The position numbers were made by a program, and so were the translations under genes. From positions 1-34,080 of the forward strand of contig NZ_JARXAB010000032.1 of NCBI RefSeq assembly GCF_029866045.1: DNA of 34,080 bases, in the 5' to 3' direction. Every line of letters begins with the position of its first letter. The first letter of the stretch is position 1. Source of the DNA: Ramlibacter sp. (lineage in GTDB: Bacteria; Pseudomonadota; Gammaproteobacteria; Burkholderiales; Burkholderiaceae_C). Below are positions 7,155-15,371 of the stretch, piece after piece. Below the pieces are notes generated by a model. That model ran no database searches. It was not told where the DNA came from and worked only from the letters and a program-made list of their open reading frames with translations.

Positions 7155-8735
7155 TCAGAGCACGTCGATCCGCGCGAGCGTCGCTTGCGCCTGTACCCGC
7201 AGGGCCTGAAGATCTTCCGGTGAAAAGCGTTCGAGCTGCCGGTACACCATGCCCAGGCGGTGGTTGCCCCCCAGGCGCTCGCGGTGGTGGTCGAAGAAAT
7301 TCCAGTACAGGGCATTGAAGGGACAGGCGCGCTCGCCCACCCGGGCCTTCTTGTCGTAGGCGCAGCCCGCGCAGTGGTCGCCCATGCGGTCCAGGTAGGC
7401 GGCGCTGCTCACATAGGGCTTGGTGGCCAGGCGGCCACCATCGGCAAATTGACTCATGCCCAGGGTGTTGGGCGCTTCCACCCACTCGAAGGCGTCGATG
7501 TAGATGCCCAGGTACCAGCGGTGCAACGCCTCGGGGTGCAGGCCCGCCAGCAGCGCGAAGTTGCCGATCACCATGAGGCGCTGGATGTGGTGCGCGTAGG
7601 CCGTCTCCAAAGACTGGCCGATGGCGCGGGCCAGGCAGGCCATCTTCGTCTCCCCTGTCCAGAACCACGCCGGCAGCGGGCGCTCATGACCCAGCGCGTT
7701 GACCTCGGTGTAGCCCGGCATGTGGGCCCAGTAAAAGCCCCGCACATACTCGCGCCAGCCCAGGATCTGGCGGATGAAGCCTTCCACCGCGTGCAAGGGC
7801 GCGTCGCCGGCGCGCCAGGCCGCCTCTGCGCGGTCGATCACCTCGCGGGGCCGCAGCATTTTGGTGTTGAGGCCGAAGGACAAGAGTGAGTGAAAGAGAA
7901 AGTCGCTGCGGCTGGTGAGTGCGTCCTGGTAGTCACCGAAATACGGCAGGGCGTGGGCAATGAAGTGATCCAGCTGGGCCAGCGCCTCACTGCGATCGAG
8001 CGGCCAGCGAAAGGCCTGGGCCTGCGGCTCGCCCATGGTCTGCACGCCGGCGGCCTCGATGACTTGCCACAGCGCCGCGTGGTCGTGGGTGGGCCGGGTA
8101 TCCACCGGCGCGGGCGGCTTTCCCTTCCAGGGTTTGCGGTTGTCGGCGTCGAAGTTCCACTGGCCGCCTTCGGGCTTGCCATCGGCGTCTAGCAGCACCC
8201 GGTGCTTGCGTCGCTGCTCCCGGTAGAAGCGCTCCATCAGCCACTGGCGGCTGTCGCCGAACAGGCGCTGGCAATCGTCCCGTGCGGTGAGAAAGTGCTC
8301 GGAGTCGACCGGCGTCACGGTCACTGCACGCTCGCGTGCCTGCGCAGCCCAATCCGTCAGGGCGCGGTCGAGCCGCCATTCGTCGGGCGCTTGGTACTGC
8401 ACCTCCGAGGCACCGTAGTGCAGGGCGAGGGCATCGAGGTTGGCGGGGATGTCCTGCCGGTTGCTGGCGTCGTCAATCGCCACATGCCGCACTCGGTGGC
8501 CTGCTGCCTGAAGCTGGGTGGCGAAGGCGCGCATCGCCGCAAAAATGGCCAACACCTTCTGCGCGTGGTGGCGCACGTAGTCCGTTTCCGAACGGACCTC
8601 CATCAGCAGGTAGACGACGTCGGGGCGGACCTCGCGGAACCAGGAGTGCTGCGGGTCCAGCTGGTCGCCCAGGACGAGGCGCAGGACGGGGCCGGCTTCG
8701 CGATCCGGAAACGGTGACGTCACTGGCGACGTCAC
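7155..8735 (-). CDS. Iron-sulfur (6-4) photolyase / cryptochrome (FeS-BCP, PhrB-like)
   Basis: Flavin photolyase-related protein, 526 aa from the GTG at 8735. The N-terminal antenna domain begins VLRLVLGDQLDPQHSWF, the hallmark of the prokaryotic FeS-BCP branch. The C-terminal FAD domain includes HHIQRLMVIGNFALL and WYLGIYIDAFEWVE. Four cysteines (Cys367, 455, 458, 471) have spacings of 88, 3 and 13, identical to those of the 4Fe-4S ligands of Agrobacterium PhrB, so cluster binding is very likely. The family repairs (6-4) photoproducts or senses light. The GTG overlaps the stop of the upstream gene (GTGA), which makes it a better start than the in-frame TTG at 8759. A second GTG lies four codons on, in a VTSPVTSP repeat. 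Last gene of the eight-gene operon. Confidence 0.94.
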   Translation of the reverse strand: MTSPVTSPFPDREAGPVLRLVLGDQLDPQHSWFREVRPDVVYLLMEVRSETDYVRHHAQKVLAIFAAMRAFATQLQAAGHRVRHVAIDDASNRQDIPANLDALALHYGASEVQYQAPDEWRLDRALTDWAAQARERAVTVTPVDSEHFLTARDDCQRLFGDSRQWLMERFYREQRRKHRVLLDADGKPEGGQWNFDADNRKPWKGKPPAPVDTRPTHDHAALWQVIEAAGVQTMGEPQAQAFRWPLDRSEALAQLDHFIAHALPYFGDYQDALTSRSDFLFHSLLSFGLNTKMLRPREVIDRAEAAWRAGDAPLHAVEGFIRQILGWREYVRGFYWAHMPGYTEVNALGHERPLPAWFWTGETKMACLARAIGQSLETAYAHHIQRLMVIGNFALLAGLHPEALHRWYLGIYIDAFEWVEAPNTLGMSQFADGGRLATKPYVSSAAYLDRMGDHCAGCAYDKKARVGERACPFNALYWNFFDHHRERLGGNHRLGMVYRQLERFSPEDLQALRVQAQATLARIDVL

Positions 8736-9184
8736 GTGTTGGCGCGGCGCTTGAGCCAACGCATCAGGCCACCGACCACGGGCAGCTTCTCGTACAGCTC
8801 CTCGGCCGCGTCCCAGTAGTCGCGGTGCAGGGTGACCCTTCCCTGCTCGTCGAACACGATGTGCGAGCTGCCCCGCACCCGCTGCTCGGTGCGGGTGTCA
8901 AAGCGGCGGAAGCGGAAGTGGAAGTCCCACAGCAGGAAGCACTGCTGGCCTTGATGCACCTGGCCGGTGACCACGAAGCGCGGCGCCTCCAGAGACACGT
9001 ACATGTGCTGGAAGATGGCGTCGATGGCGGCCACGCCCTGCACCTCGTTGAAGGGGTCCTTGAAGCGGGCGCCCTCGGCATAGAAGTCCGGCAGGCGGGG
9101 CAGGTCGGCGGGCGTGAGTTGCTCGAAGTAGCGGACGAAGTCGCGCACTGCGGCGTCGAGATCAGGCGGGGTGGACGCGGCCAT
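8732..9184 (-). CDS. NTF2-like / SnoaL-like small protein
   Basis: 150-aa protein with the nuclear transport factor 2-like fold signature: an N-terminal helix (VRDFVRYFEQLTPADL), FYAEGARFKDPFNEVQG, and a C-terminal strand pattern ending in HIVFDEQGRVTLHRDYWDAAEELYEKLP. Such cone-shaped folds hold small hydrophobic ligands or act as isomerases/hydratases, and the function of this one is unknown. It lies four bases after the SDR stop and overlaps the photolyase start by four bases, so it is firmly inside the operon. Proteins of this type recur next to SDR and photolyase genes in proteobacterial light or stress operons. I infer a role in processing a lipid or pigment product. Confidence 0.85.
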   Translation of the reverse strand: MAASTPPDLDAAVRDFVRYFEQLTPADLPRLPDFYAEGARFKDPFNEVQGVAAIDAIFQHMYVSLEAPRFVVTGQVHQGQQCFLLWDFHFRFRRFDTRTEQRVRGSSHIVFDEQGRVTLHRDYWDAAEELYEKLPVVGGLMRWLKRRANT

Positions 9185-9188
9185 GCGT

Positions 9189-9959
9189 TCAAAGCCCGGT
9201 GCTGCGACGCACCGCTGCGAAGTAGAGGCGATAGGGCAAGAGCGCCAGCAGCTTCATTACCCGAGTGAACCGGCGCGGGAAGTGGATTTCGAACTGCCCC
9301 TGTCCCCAGCCCTTGATCATTTCCCGCGCGGCCTCGTCGGCGGTGATGAGGGCCGGCATGTGAAACTGGTTGCCGGCGGTCAGTGGCGTCTCGACAAATC
9401 CGGGGTTGACCAGGCTGATGCCCAGCCCCTTCGGTTGCAGGTCCAGGTAAAGCGTCTCGGCCAGGTTGATCAGGGCGGCCTTGGTCGGTCCGTAGGCCAT
9501 GGCTTGGGGCAGGCCTCGGTAGCCGGCCACGCTACTCACCAGGCTGATATGCCCGTGGCCCTGGGCCAGCAGAGCCGGGGTGATGGCATGGAGCAGGTAC
9601 AGCAGGCCCACGGTGTTGATCTCGTGGTGCCGCAGCAGGTCGTCGAGGTCGATGGCGGTGGCGCGCATCGCGTTGTAGTGGCCTGCGCAGTAGCACACCA
9701 GGTCGAGCGGGCCGCCTTCCAGGGCTTGCGCGGTGACCCGGGCCACGGCCGCGCGGTCGGTCACGTCCAGGGGCAGGGCCAAGCTGCCCGGGTGGGCACT
9801 GGCGAAGTCCTGCAACGGCCCGGCTCGCCGCGCCGACACCAGCACCTGCGCGCCCAAGGCATGCAGCTGCCGAGCCACGGCCAGCCCGATGCCGCTGGAG
9901 GCGCCGACCAGCCAGACCCGCTTGCCCTGCCAGTCGCCAATCTTGGGGTTGAGGCTCAT
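9189..9959 (-). CDS. Short-chain dehydrogenase/reductase (SDR)
   Basis: Classical SDR of 256 aa that should use NAD(P)H to reduce or oxidise a carbonyl or alcohol. The cofactor motif GASSGIG is at residues 19-25, CAG stands for the usual NAG at about 91-93, catalytic Ser is at about 142-143, and Tyr156 and Lys160 lie in YGPTK. The ATG at 9959 is chosen because the domain begins directly after it and it sits 10 bases from the preceding stop; a further upstream in-frame start would overlap the lipoprotein gene. The C-terminus (WGQGQFEIHFPRRFTRVMKLLALLPYRLYF) is hydrophobic and basic, which may indicate membrane contact and a lipid substrate. Substrate unknown. Confidence 0.92.
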   Translation of the reverse strand: MSLNPKIGDWQGKRVWLVGASSGIGLAVARQLHALGAQVLVSARRAGPLQDFASAHPGSLALPLDVTDRAAVARVTAQALEGGPLDLVCYCAGHYNAMRATAIDLDDLLRHHEINTVGLLYLLHAITPALLAQGHGHISLVSSVAGYRGLPQAMAYGPTKAALINLAETLYLDLQPKGLGISLVNPGFVETPLTAGNQFHMPALITADEAAREMIKGWGQGQFEIHFPRRFTRVMKLLALLPYRLYFAAVRRSTGL

Positions 9960-9969
9960 GGTGCGGCGC

Positions 9970-10536
9970 TCAGGGCAGCTTCTGGAACGAGAGCGTGACC
10001 TCGCCCAGGCGGACACCGAATTTGCTCATGGTGGCCCGATTGAGCATCACCCGGTCGTCGACCAGAAACATCCAGTCGTCGAAACTCACCTCGTAGACCG
10101 AGCCGTCGACCGGCAGCTTCAGCACATAAGACCACTGGAACGCATTGCCCGCGGTTCGGCCGGTGGCCACGCCCACGACGTCGTCGGCGGTGCCGGTGTA
10201 GCGGCCGTCGGCTTCCTTGGTGAGTGTCCAGACCCGGCGCTGTTTGGTGCCGTCGGAATAGGTGAAGCGCTCGTCGAGCACGCCCTTGCTGCCCTCCCAG
10301 CGGCAGTCCATCTCGACGGTGAAGCGCTTGACCACCAGGCCGCTGCGGTCCTGGAAGATGCCGTGGGCGATGACCTTGCCATTGAAGTAGGTCGCCAGGT
10401 CCAGGGCGGGGCGCTCGGCGCTGTATTGCTCAACGCGTGGGCTGGCGCAGCCAGCCAAGGTGAGGGCGCCAAGGCCCAGGGCCAGTGCGGCCAGCAGCCG
10501 GCAGGCGCGGCCAAGCAGAAGGTGGGCGAGGGTCAT
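9970..10536 (-). CDS. DUF3833 lipoprotein
   Basis: 188-aa lipoprotein. Signal sequence LLAALALGLGALTLAGC has a lipobox (LAGC) with the lipidated Cys near residue 30. The rest is an all-beta DUF3833 domain: ALDLATYFNGKVIAHGIFQDRSG, MDCRWEG, LDERFTYSDGTKQRRVW, and the ending SFDDWMFLVDDRVMLNR. The family is recurrent in operons with SDR, cyclopropane-synthase-like and FAD proteins. The fold resembles lipocalin or CHI-like lipid binders, but that is inference. It should be anchored in the envelope, where it could act on or carry modified fatty acids. Confidence 0.9.
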   Translation of the reverse strand: MTLAHLLLGRACRLLAALALGLGALTLAGCASPRVEQYSAERPALDLATYFNGKVIAHGIFQDRSGLVVKRFTVEMDCRWEGSKGVLDERFTYSDGTKQRRVWTLTKEADGRYTGTADDVVGVATGRTAGNAFQWSYVLKLPVDGSVYEVSFDDWMFLVDDRVMLNRATMSKFGVRLGEVTLSFQKLP

Positions 10537-10568
10537 GAGTGGCTCCGGTGAACGGGGGAAGGGATGGG

Positions 10569-11183
10569 TTAGAGGCTGCCGCTGGTGGCGAGCCCGAGCA
10601 GGGACAGTCGAAGGCCCGGCTGCGAAGTGCTTGGCGACAGCCAGATGCCTAAAAAGCGTCGGCCGAACTCGGGATCGGCGATTTCGCCCAGCGGCCGGCC
10701 GTCAATCCAGAAGCTGACGCCCTGGCCCGGCTGGTGCAAGCCAGTGACCCGTTCGCCACTTCGCACATCGGGAAACACCCGCCGCATGGCCGCGAGCCAA
10801 CGCTGGGCCTGAGCTTCAGACAAGGACCCTGCGCGCCGCATTTCGTCCAGCGAGCGCTGGGCGATGGAGTCACCCTCGAAATCGCGCAGATAGGTCAGTT
10901 CGAGCACCACCGGATGGTCCAGAGCCTGGTCGGCCCGGAAGCTTGACGATGTCCACAAACGCGCCTGGTAAATACCCAGGCCAAAAAAGCGCAGCTTCCC
11001 CTCCCCGCGCAGCCGGCTGCCCGGAAGCTGAGGGTGTGCGGTGCTTCGCGCGACCGCCTCGGCGGCGCCTCGTTCGCGTTGGCTTTGCGCTTCAGGCAGG
11101 GTCTCGGTGGATGCAGCGGCGGGCTGACAAAGCGCCAGAGCCAGGGCCATCACCACCGGCATAGCCCCCCACAGGCGGACCAT
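10569..11183 (-). CDS. Secreted chalcone-isomerase-like protein
   Basis: 204 aa from the ATG at 11183, with a signal peptide (MVRLWGAMPVVMALALALCQPAAAS). The mature part has chalcone-isomerase-fold wording: GEGKLRFFGLGIYQARLWTSSSF, VLELTYLRDFEGDSIAQRSLDEMRR, RVTGLHQPGQGVSFWIDG and FLGIWLSP. Bacterial relatives are not flavonoid enzymes, and plant CHI-fold proteins without isomerase activity bind fatty acids, so a periplasmic lipid-binding role fits this operon. Alternative in-frame start ATG at 11219 would give a longer n-region. The gene begins about 115 bases after the methyltransferase stop, the widest gap in the operon, and is followed by the DUF3833 lipoprotein. Confidence 0.86.
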   Translation of the reverse strand: MVRLWGAMPVVMALALALCQPAAASTETLPEAQSQRERGAAEAVARSTAHPQLPGSRLRGEGKLRFFGLGIYQARLWTSSSFRADQALDHPVVLELTYLRDFEGDSIAQRSLDEMRRAGSLSEAQAQRWLAAMRRVFPDVRSGERVTGLHQPGQGVSFWIDGRPLGEIADPEFGRRFLGIWLSPSTSQPGLRLSLLGLATSGSL

Positions 11184-11298
11184 CGTGCTGGCCAGCACAC
11201 CGGAATTCGCACCGTACATTGCACCCACCAACACGCCGCCCAACGCGGGCGTTCGTGCGCGCGACACGCCCGCCGATGCAGTCCGGTGCGGCCGGGCG

Positions 11299-12633
11299 TC
11301 AGCGGACCAGGGTGTACTGGACGACATCGATATCCCCCGCGGCAAAGCCGGCTTCACAGTAGGCGAGATAGAACTCCCACAGACGCAGGAAGCGTGCGTC
11401 GAAGCCCTGCGCCAGCACCTCATCCTGGCGTGTCAGGCAGGTCTCGCGCCATTGGCGGCAGGTCTCGGCGTAGTCCTGGCCAAAGGCAAACTCTTCCACC
11501 ATGCGCAGGCCAGCAGCTTGCGCCTCACGTCGGAATTCGCTGGGGCAGGGTAGACAGCCGCCAGGAAAAACGTACTGCTGGATGAAGTCGGTCGACCGGA
11601 TATAGCGCTCAAACAGCGCGTCCCGGATCACGATGGTCTGGATACAGGCGCGACCGCCGGGTTTGAGCAAACGCGCGATGCTCTGGAAGTAGGTGGGCCA
11701 GTACTCGCGGCCGACGGCCTCGAGCATTTCGATCGAGCAGACGGCGTCATAGGGGCCGTCTGCGATGTCCCGGTAATCCTGCAGCCGCAGGTCGGCGCGC
11801 TCGCCTAGGCCCTGGTCCTGCAGGCGCTTTTGCGCCCAGGCCAGTTGTTCGGTGGACAGGGTGACGCCGGTGACCCGGGCGCCAAATTCCTTCGTCGCTT
11901 TTTCGGCCAATGCGCCCCAGCCGCAGCCGATCTCGAGCATCCGGTCGCCCGGCTGAACGCCGACCATGCGCAGCGCGCGGCGCACCTTGGCGTGCTGGGC
12001 CTCGTCCAGTGATTGCGTCGGCTCGCCCTGCGCATTGCGCTCGAACAGGGCCGACGAGTAGTTCATCGTCGGGTCCAGCCACAGCCGGTAGAAGTCGTTG
12101 CCCAGGTCATAGTGGGCATGGATGTTCTTGCGGCTGTTCCCTTTGGTGTTGCGGTGAAGCAGGTGGCGCAGGCGGTACACCAGGCGGCCGATCCAGGAGC
12201 CGTGGATGGCAGCATCCAGCGCCTGCCGGTTGGCGAGCATCAGGCGCAAGAGGCCGGCGAGGTCCGTGGTGTGCCAGTCTCCGGCGAGGTAGCTTTCGGC
12301 AAAGCCGATGTCGCCCGAGCGCAGCGCCGCGGCGCAGGGGTTCCAGTTGAGGAGCTTGACCTGGACTTCGGGCCCCTGGCCATCGCCAAGCGCGCGCACC
12401 GAGCCGTCGGGCAGTTCCACCACCAGAGTGCCGTGGCGCAGGCCTTGCAGCAGCCGGAAGAGGGCGCGCGCCGCAGCCGGCGCGCCCTGGGGCAGCCCGA
12501 GCACCAGGGGCGCGCCGCCACTTGCCGCGGTGGCAGCGACGCTGGCTGCGCCCGCCTCGGCACCCTGTTCGTGGCCAGGCCGGGCACCCGCGGCCGCGCG
12601 GGTCGTTGGTGAACGGGACGTCAAGATATTCAT
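11299..12633 (-). CDS. Cyclopropane-fatty-acyl-phospholipid synthase-like methyltransferase
   Basis: SAM-dependent methyltransferase of the CFA synthase family, 444 aa, expected to alkylate double bonds of membrane phospholipid acyl chains. Visible are the CFA hallmark IHAHYDLGNDFY (171-182), SAM motif I EIGCGWGA (234-241), SIEMLEAVG, and the C-terminal GDIDVVQYTL. Residues 1-50 are Ala/Gly-rich and poorly conserved, so the true start could be downstream. Relatives in light and singlet-oxygen operons include enzymes that form methylated or furan-precursor fatty acids instead of cyclopropane rings, so the product here is open. It lies 26 bases after DUF1365, its usual partner. Confidence 0.94.
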   Translation of the reverse strand: MNILTSRSPTTRAAAGARPGHEQGAEAGAASVAATAASGGAPLVLGLPQGAPAAARALFRLLQGLRHGTLVVELPDGSVRALGDGQGPEVQVKLLNWNPCAAALRSGDIGFAESYLAGDWHTTDLAGLLRLMLANRQALDAAIHGSWIGRLVYRLRHLLHRNTKGNSRKNIHAHYDLGNDFYRLWLDPTMNYSSALFERNAQGEPTQSLDEAQHAKVRRALRMVGVQPGDRMLEIGCGWGALAEKATKEFGARVTGVTLSTEQLAWAQKRLQDQGLGERADLRLQDYRDIADGPYDAVCSIEMLEAVGREYWPTYFQSIARLLKPGGRACIQTIVIRDALFERYIRSTDFIQQYVFPGGCLPCPSEFRREAQAAGLRMVEEFAFGQDYAETCRQWRETCLTRQDEVLAQGFDARFLRLWEFYLAYCEAGFAAGDIDVVQYTLVR

Positions 12634-12659
12634 GCGGCGTGGTTCGGAGGGGGATCGGC

Positions 12660-13439
12660 TTAGCGGGTCACGAAGCGTTCAGGTAGCGGCGGCTTGCGGT
12701 GAAAGCCCACCTGCTTGCGCCACAAGTGCAGGGCCTGCCAATGGATCCGGGCGATGACCATCATCGTCATCGCAGGATAGCGCCAGAGGGCCTGGCGCAG
12801 AAGCCGTGGGGTAATTGGCTCGAGCGCGCCGCTGACGCTGGTGGCCAACAGGGGGCCCTGCTCGTCGTCCAGGTCGACCCGGGCCACGGTCCGGGCGGGT
12901 GCTCGCTGATCGCTGTGCAAGAAACGGAATCGGTAGCGACCCTCGGTGGTGCAAAAAGGCGAGACATGAAAGCACTTGTCGGCCTGCAGCTCCACGCCGT
13001 AGCGGGGCTGGTCCAGCAGGTAGCAATGTCGCTCGCCGAAGGTGTTGTTGACCTCGACCACGATCGCCCGCAGCGGCCCATCGGCCCGGTGGCAGTACCA
13101 GAAGCTCACCGGCTTGAACACATAGCCCAGTACCCGCGGGAAGGTATGCAGCCAGACCTCGCCGTCGGCGTCGGTGATGCCTTCGCTGGCCAGCAGCGCG
13201 TCCAGCCAGGCCAGCGCCCCGCCTGCCTCGGGACCCCGCCCATCGCCATGGTCGCGGTCGTGGAAGCTCAGCGCCCCACGCCGGTTGACGGCCAGACCGC
13301 CACGTGCCGCTGGATCGCCCAGCCGCCGCATCGGCAGCAGCAGAAAAAAGGTGTCATAGGCGAACGCATGCCGACGCGGGCGCACACGGGTGTGCCGGAC
13401 CTGGCCGAAGCCGATCTGTGCCACGCTGGCCTGAGCCAT
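12660..13439 (-). CDS. DUF1365 protein
   Basis: 259-aa protein from the ATG at 13439, which has an AGGG-type ribosome site and opens directly into the family start (QIGFGQVRHTRVRPRRHAFAYDTFFLLLP). The hallmark LGYVFKPVSFWYCH is present, followed by VEVNNTFGERHCYLL and KCFHVSPF. DUF1365 is of unknown biochemical function but is almost always found between a FAD oxidoreductase and a CFA-synthase-like gene, as here, so it probably works in the same lipid modification. An upstream GTG at 13481 overlaps the stop of the FAD gene (GTGA) and cannot be excluded; it would add 14 residues. Confidence 0.91.
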   Translation of the reverse strand: MAQASVAQIGFGQVRHTRVRPRRHAFAYDTFFLLLPMRRLGDPAARGGLAVNRRGALSFHDRDHGDGRGPEAGGALAWLDALLASEGITDADGEVWLHTFPRVLGYVFKPVSFWYCHRADGPLRAIVVEVNNTFGERHCYLLDQPRYGVELQADKCFHVSPFCTTEGRYRFRFLHSDQRAPARTVARVDLDDEQGPLLATSVSGALEPITPRLLRQALWRYPAMTMMVIARIHWQALHLWRKQVGFHRKPPLPERFVTR

Positions 13440-13477
13440 CCGATCCACCCTCTGTTCCACTCCTAACCCCTTCTTGC

Positions 13478-14782
13478 TCACGCTGCCGCTTTGCGCGCCG
13501 ACGCGGTGTAGGCCAGGAGCTCCTCGGCCACGGTCAGTCCAGACTTCAGCCCGTCCTCGTGAAAGCCGTAGCGGGTCCATGCGCCGCAGTACCAGGTGTG
13601 GGCGACGCCTTGCAACTCTGGCACGCGGCCCTGGGCCTGGATGGCCGCCATATCGAAGACCGGGTGGCTGAATTCGAACTCGCTCAGCACCTGGGCCGGG
13701 TCGATCGCGCGCACCGGGTTCAGTGACTCGACCAGGGGCTGGCTGAAGGGGAGGGGCTGCAGTTTATTGAGCAGGTAGTGCAGGCAAACGCGGCCAGACT
13801 CCTGCGAGTCTTCTGCGGCGCGCTCGTAGTTCCAGGCGGCCCAGGCGGCGCGGCTTTGCGGCAGTACCGAGGTGTCGGTGTGCAGTACCGCCCGGTTGGG
13901 TTGGTAGCGGATCGCGCCCAGCACCTCGGCCTCGGCCGTGGTCGGCTGGTTCAGCAGCGCCAGCGCCTGGTCGCTGTGGGTGGCCACAACGGCGTGGTCA
14001 AAGCGCTCGGCGCCTTGGTCGGTGCGCACGGTCACGCCGGCCGCGTCGCGGTCGATCCGCCGCACCGGCGTTGCCAGCCGGGTGTCGGGCAAGCTGGCGA
14101 CGATCTTCTCCACATACTGGCGCGCACCGCCGGCGACCGTGAACCACTGCGGCCGGTCGTTCACCTGCAGCAGTCCGTGGTTGTGGCAGAAGCGGATCAT
14201 GGTTGCTACCGGGAACTGCAGCATCTGGTCTGTCGGGCAGCTCCAGATGCAACCCAGCATAGGCAGGAAGTACCAGTCCCGGAAGGGCTGGCCAAAGCCC
14301 TCCCGTTGGAGAAAGCTGCCCAAGGGCTCCATCAGACGGGACTCCTCGCCCTCCAAGGCCAGCCGGGTGCACAGGCGGTTGAAGCGCAGCAGGTCGGCCA
14401 GCATGCCCAGGAAGCGGGGGCTGAGGAGGTTGCGCTTCTGCGCAAATACCGTCGCCAGGTTGTTGCCACTCCATTCGAGCGCGCGCGCGCGGGCGCTGGC
14501 CGGCACCTGGACCGAGAAGGACATGTCGGAGGGCGCTGTGGGCACCCCCAGCTCGGCCAGCAGCGCGATCAGCTGCGGGTAGGTCCGCTCGTTGAGCACC
14601 AGGAAGCCGGTGTCGACGCCCCAGCGCTGCTCGCCCTGCGCCGTCGGCAGTGTCACGTCCACCGTGCGGGTGTGGCCGCCGAAGTAGTTGCCGGCCTCGA
14701 ACAGGGTGACATGGGCATGCTCACGCAGCTTGTGCGCGGCAGCAAGGCCGGAGATTCCGGACCCGACAACAGCAACTCTCAC
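13478..14782 (-). CDS. FAD-dependent oxidoreductase (NAD/FAD-binding, amine-oxidase-like)
   Basis: 434-aa flavoprotein. The N-terminal dinucleotide fold is VAVVGSGISGLAAAHKL (GxGxxG at residues 7-12), followed by FEAGNYFGGHTRTV, the double-Gly motif that contacts FAD. The wording RWGVDTGFLVLNERTYPQL and the C-terminal TWYCGAWTRYGFHEDGLKSG are typical of the predicted NAD/FAD-binding proteins paired with DUF1365 and CFA-like enzymes. It may desaturate, oxidise or isomerise an acyl chain. This is the first gene of the eight-gene operon. It starts with GTG preceded by a GA-rich ribosome site (GGGAAGAGGGCGGG). A TACAAT at 14821-14826 on the minus strand could be its -10 box, but I see no clear sigma-E-type element. 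Confidence 0.93.
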   Translation of the reverse strand: MRVAVVGSGISGLAAAHKLREHAHVTLFEAGNYFGGHTRTVDVTLPTAQGEQRWGVDTGFLVLNERTYPQLIALLAELGVPTAPSDMSFSVQVPASARARALEWSGNNLATVFAQKRNLLSPRFLGMLADLLRFNRLCTRLALEGEESRLMEPLGSFLQREGFGQPFRDWYFLPMLGCIWSCPTDQMLQFPVATMIRFCHNHGLLQVNDRPQWFTVAGGARQYVEKIVASLPDTRLATPVRRIDRDAAGVTVRTDQGAERFDHAVVATHSDQALALLNQPTTAEAEVLGAIRYQPNRAVLHTDTSVLPQSRAAWAAWNYERAAEDSQESGRVCLHYLLNKLQPLPFSQPLVESLNPVRAIDPAQVLSEFEFSHPVFDMAAIQAQGRVPELQGVAHTWYCGAWTRYGFHEDGLKSGLTVAEELLAYTASARKAAA

Positions 14783-15051
14783 GAACCCGCCCTCTTCCCT
14801 AGAGTGTCTTGGACCAACTCATTGTATGGCGGAGCCTGGCCGGTTGCCCATCCGTGGTTACAGCCGCATGCGTCGCGCGATGTTGACGCTGCGGGCCCCG
14901 GCTGGCTGGGGCCGCCCGCTTGGGTTTGGGGGCTTTCATGCGGGCGGCCCGCATCGTCCGGGCGGGTGCCGGGCACGCCGCTTGCCGGGTAGTGGCATGT
15001 GTCCAGACGGCCGCATGTTCATTCGTCCAACCAAGCACCCCGGAGGCCCTT
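14783..15051. promoter_or_regulatory. Divergent intergenic region between lipid operon and small lipoprotein
   Basis: 269 bases without a supported gene. It should hold the promoter for the eight-gene operon (minus) and for the lipoprotein (plus). The minus strand has TACAAT at 14821-14826 and a short TTGGTCCAA inverted repeat at 14812-14820. I found no confident MerR/LitR, CarH or ECF sigma site. Confidence 0.4.
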
Positions 15052-15351
15052 ATGCCAATTTCCAACTCTTTTTTGCACAGCCTGAATTTCCTCGGAGCGA
15101 GGGTTCGTTTCGCTTCAGGGATGGGGGTGGCCTCTGCCGCCTTGTTGCTGGTCGCCTGCGCGGAGCCCCCCGCCAGCCGCCTGGGCGGGCCGGGCGAGGG
15201 CATGGAGCCGAGCAGCACCACGACCCAGCGGGAAAAGCACCCGCAGCAGGCGACTCCGCCAGGGGACATCAACCAGTCCGACACCCATTTCGAGCGAGAG
15301 GACCAGCCCTACAAGAGCGGCCCGCCCTCGATCGTCAAGCCCGCGCAGTGA
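15052..15351 (+). CDS. Small hypothetical lipoprotein
   Basis: 99-aa protein from the ATG at 15052, which has a good ribosome site (CGGAGG, 15041-15046) at proper distance. The N-terminal signal contains GMGVASAALLLVAC with a lipobox-like LVAC at about residues 32-35, so it is probably a lipoprotein with a rather long n-region. The remaining 65 residues are polar and disordered-looking (GGPGEGMEPSSTTTQREKHPQQATPPGDINQSD, then HFEREDQPYKSGPPSIVK). I do not recognise the family. It converges on the response regulator gene, with 20 bases between stops. Confidence 0.68.
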   Translation: MPISNSFLHSLNFLGARVRFASGMGVASAALLLVACAEPPASRLGGPGEGMEPSSTTTQREKHPQQATPPGDINQSDTHFEREDQPYKSGPPSIVKPAQ

Positions 15352-15371
15352 GATGCGGCCTCGGACCGGCT

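Noticed and set aside
14783..14900. ECF sigma-E/ChrR or LitR/CarH-type promoter in front of the lipid operon
   Set aside because: I could not find a convincing match to the known site patterns on the minus strand, so only a weak TACAAT box is mentioned.
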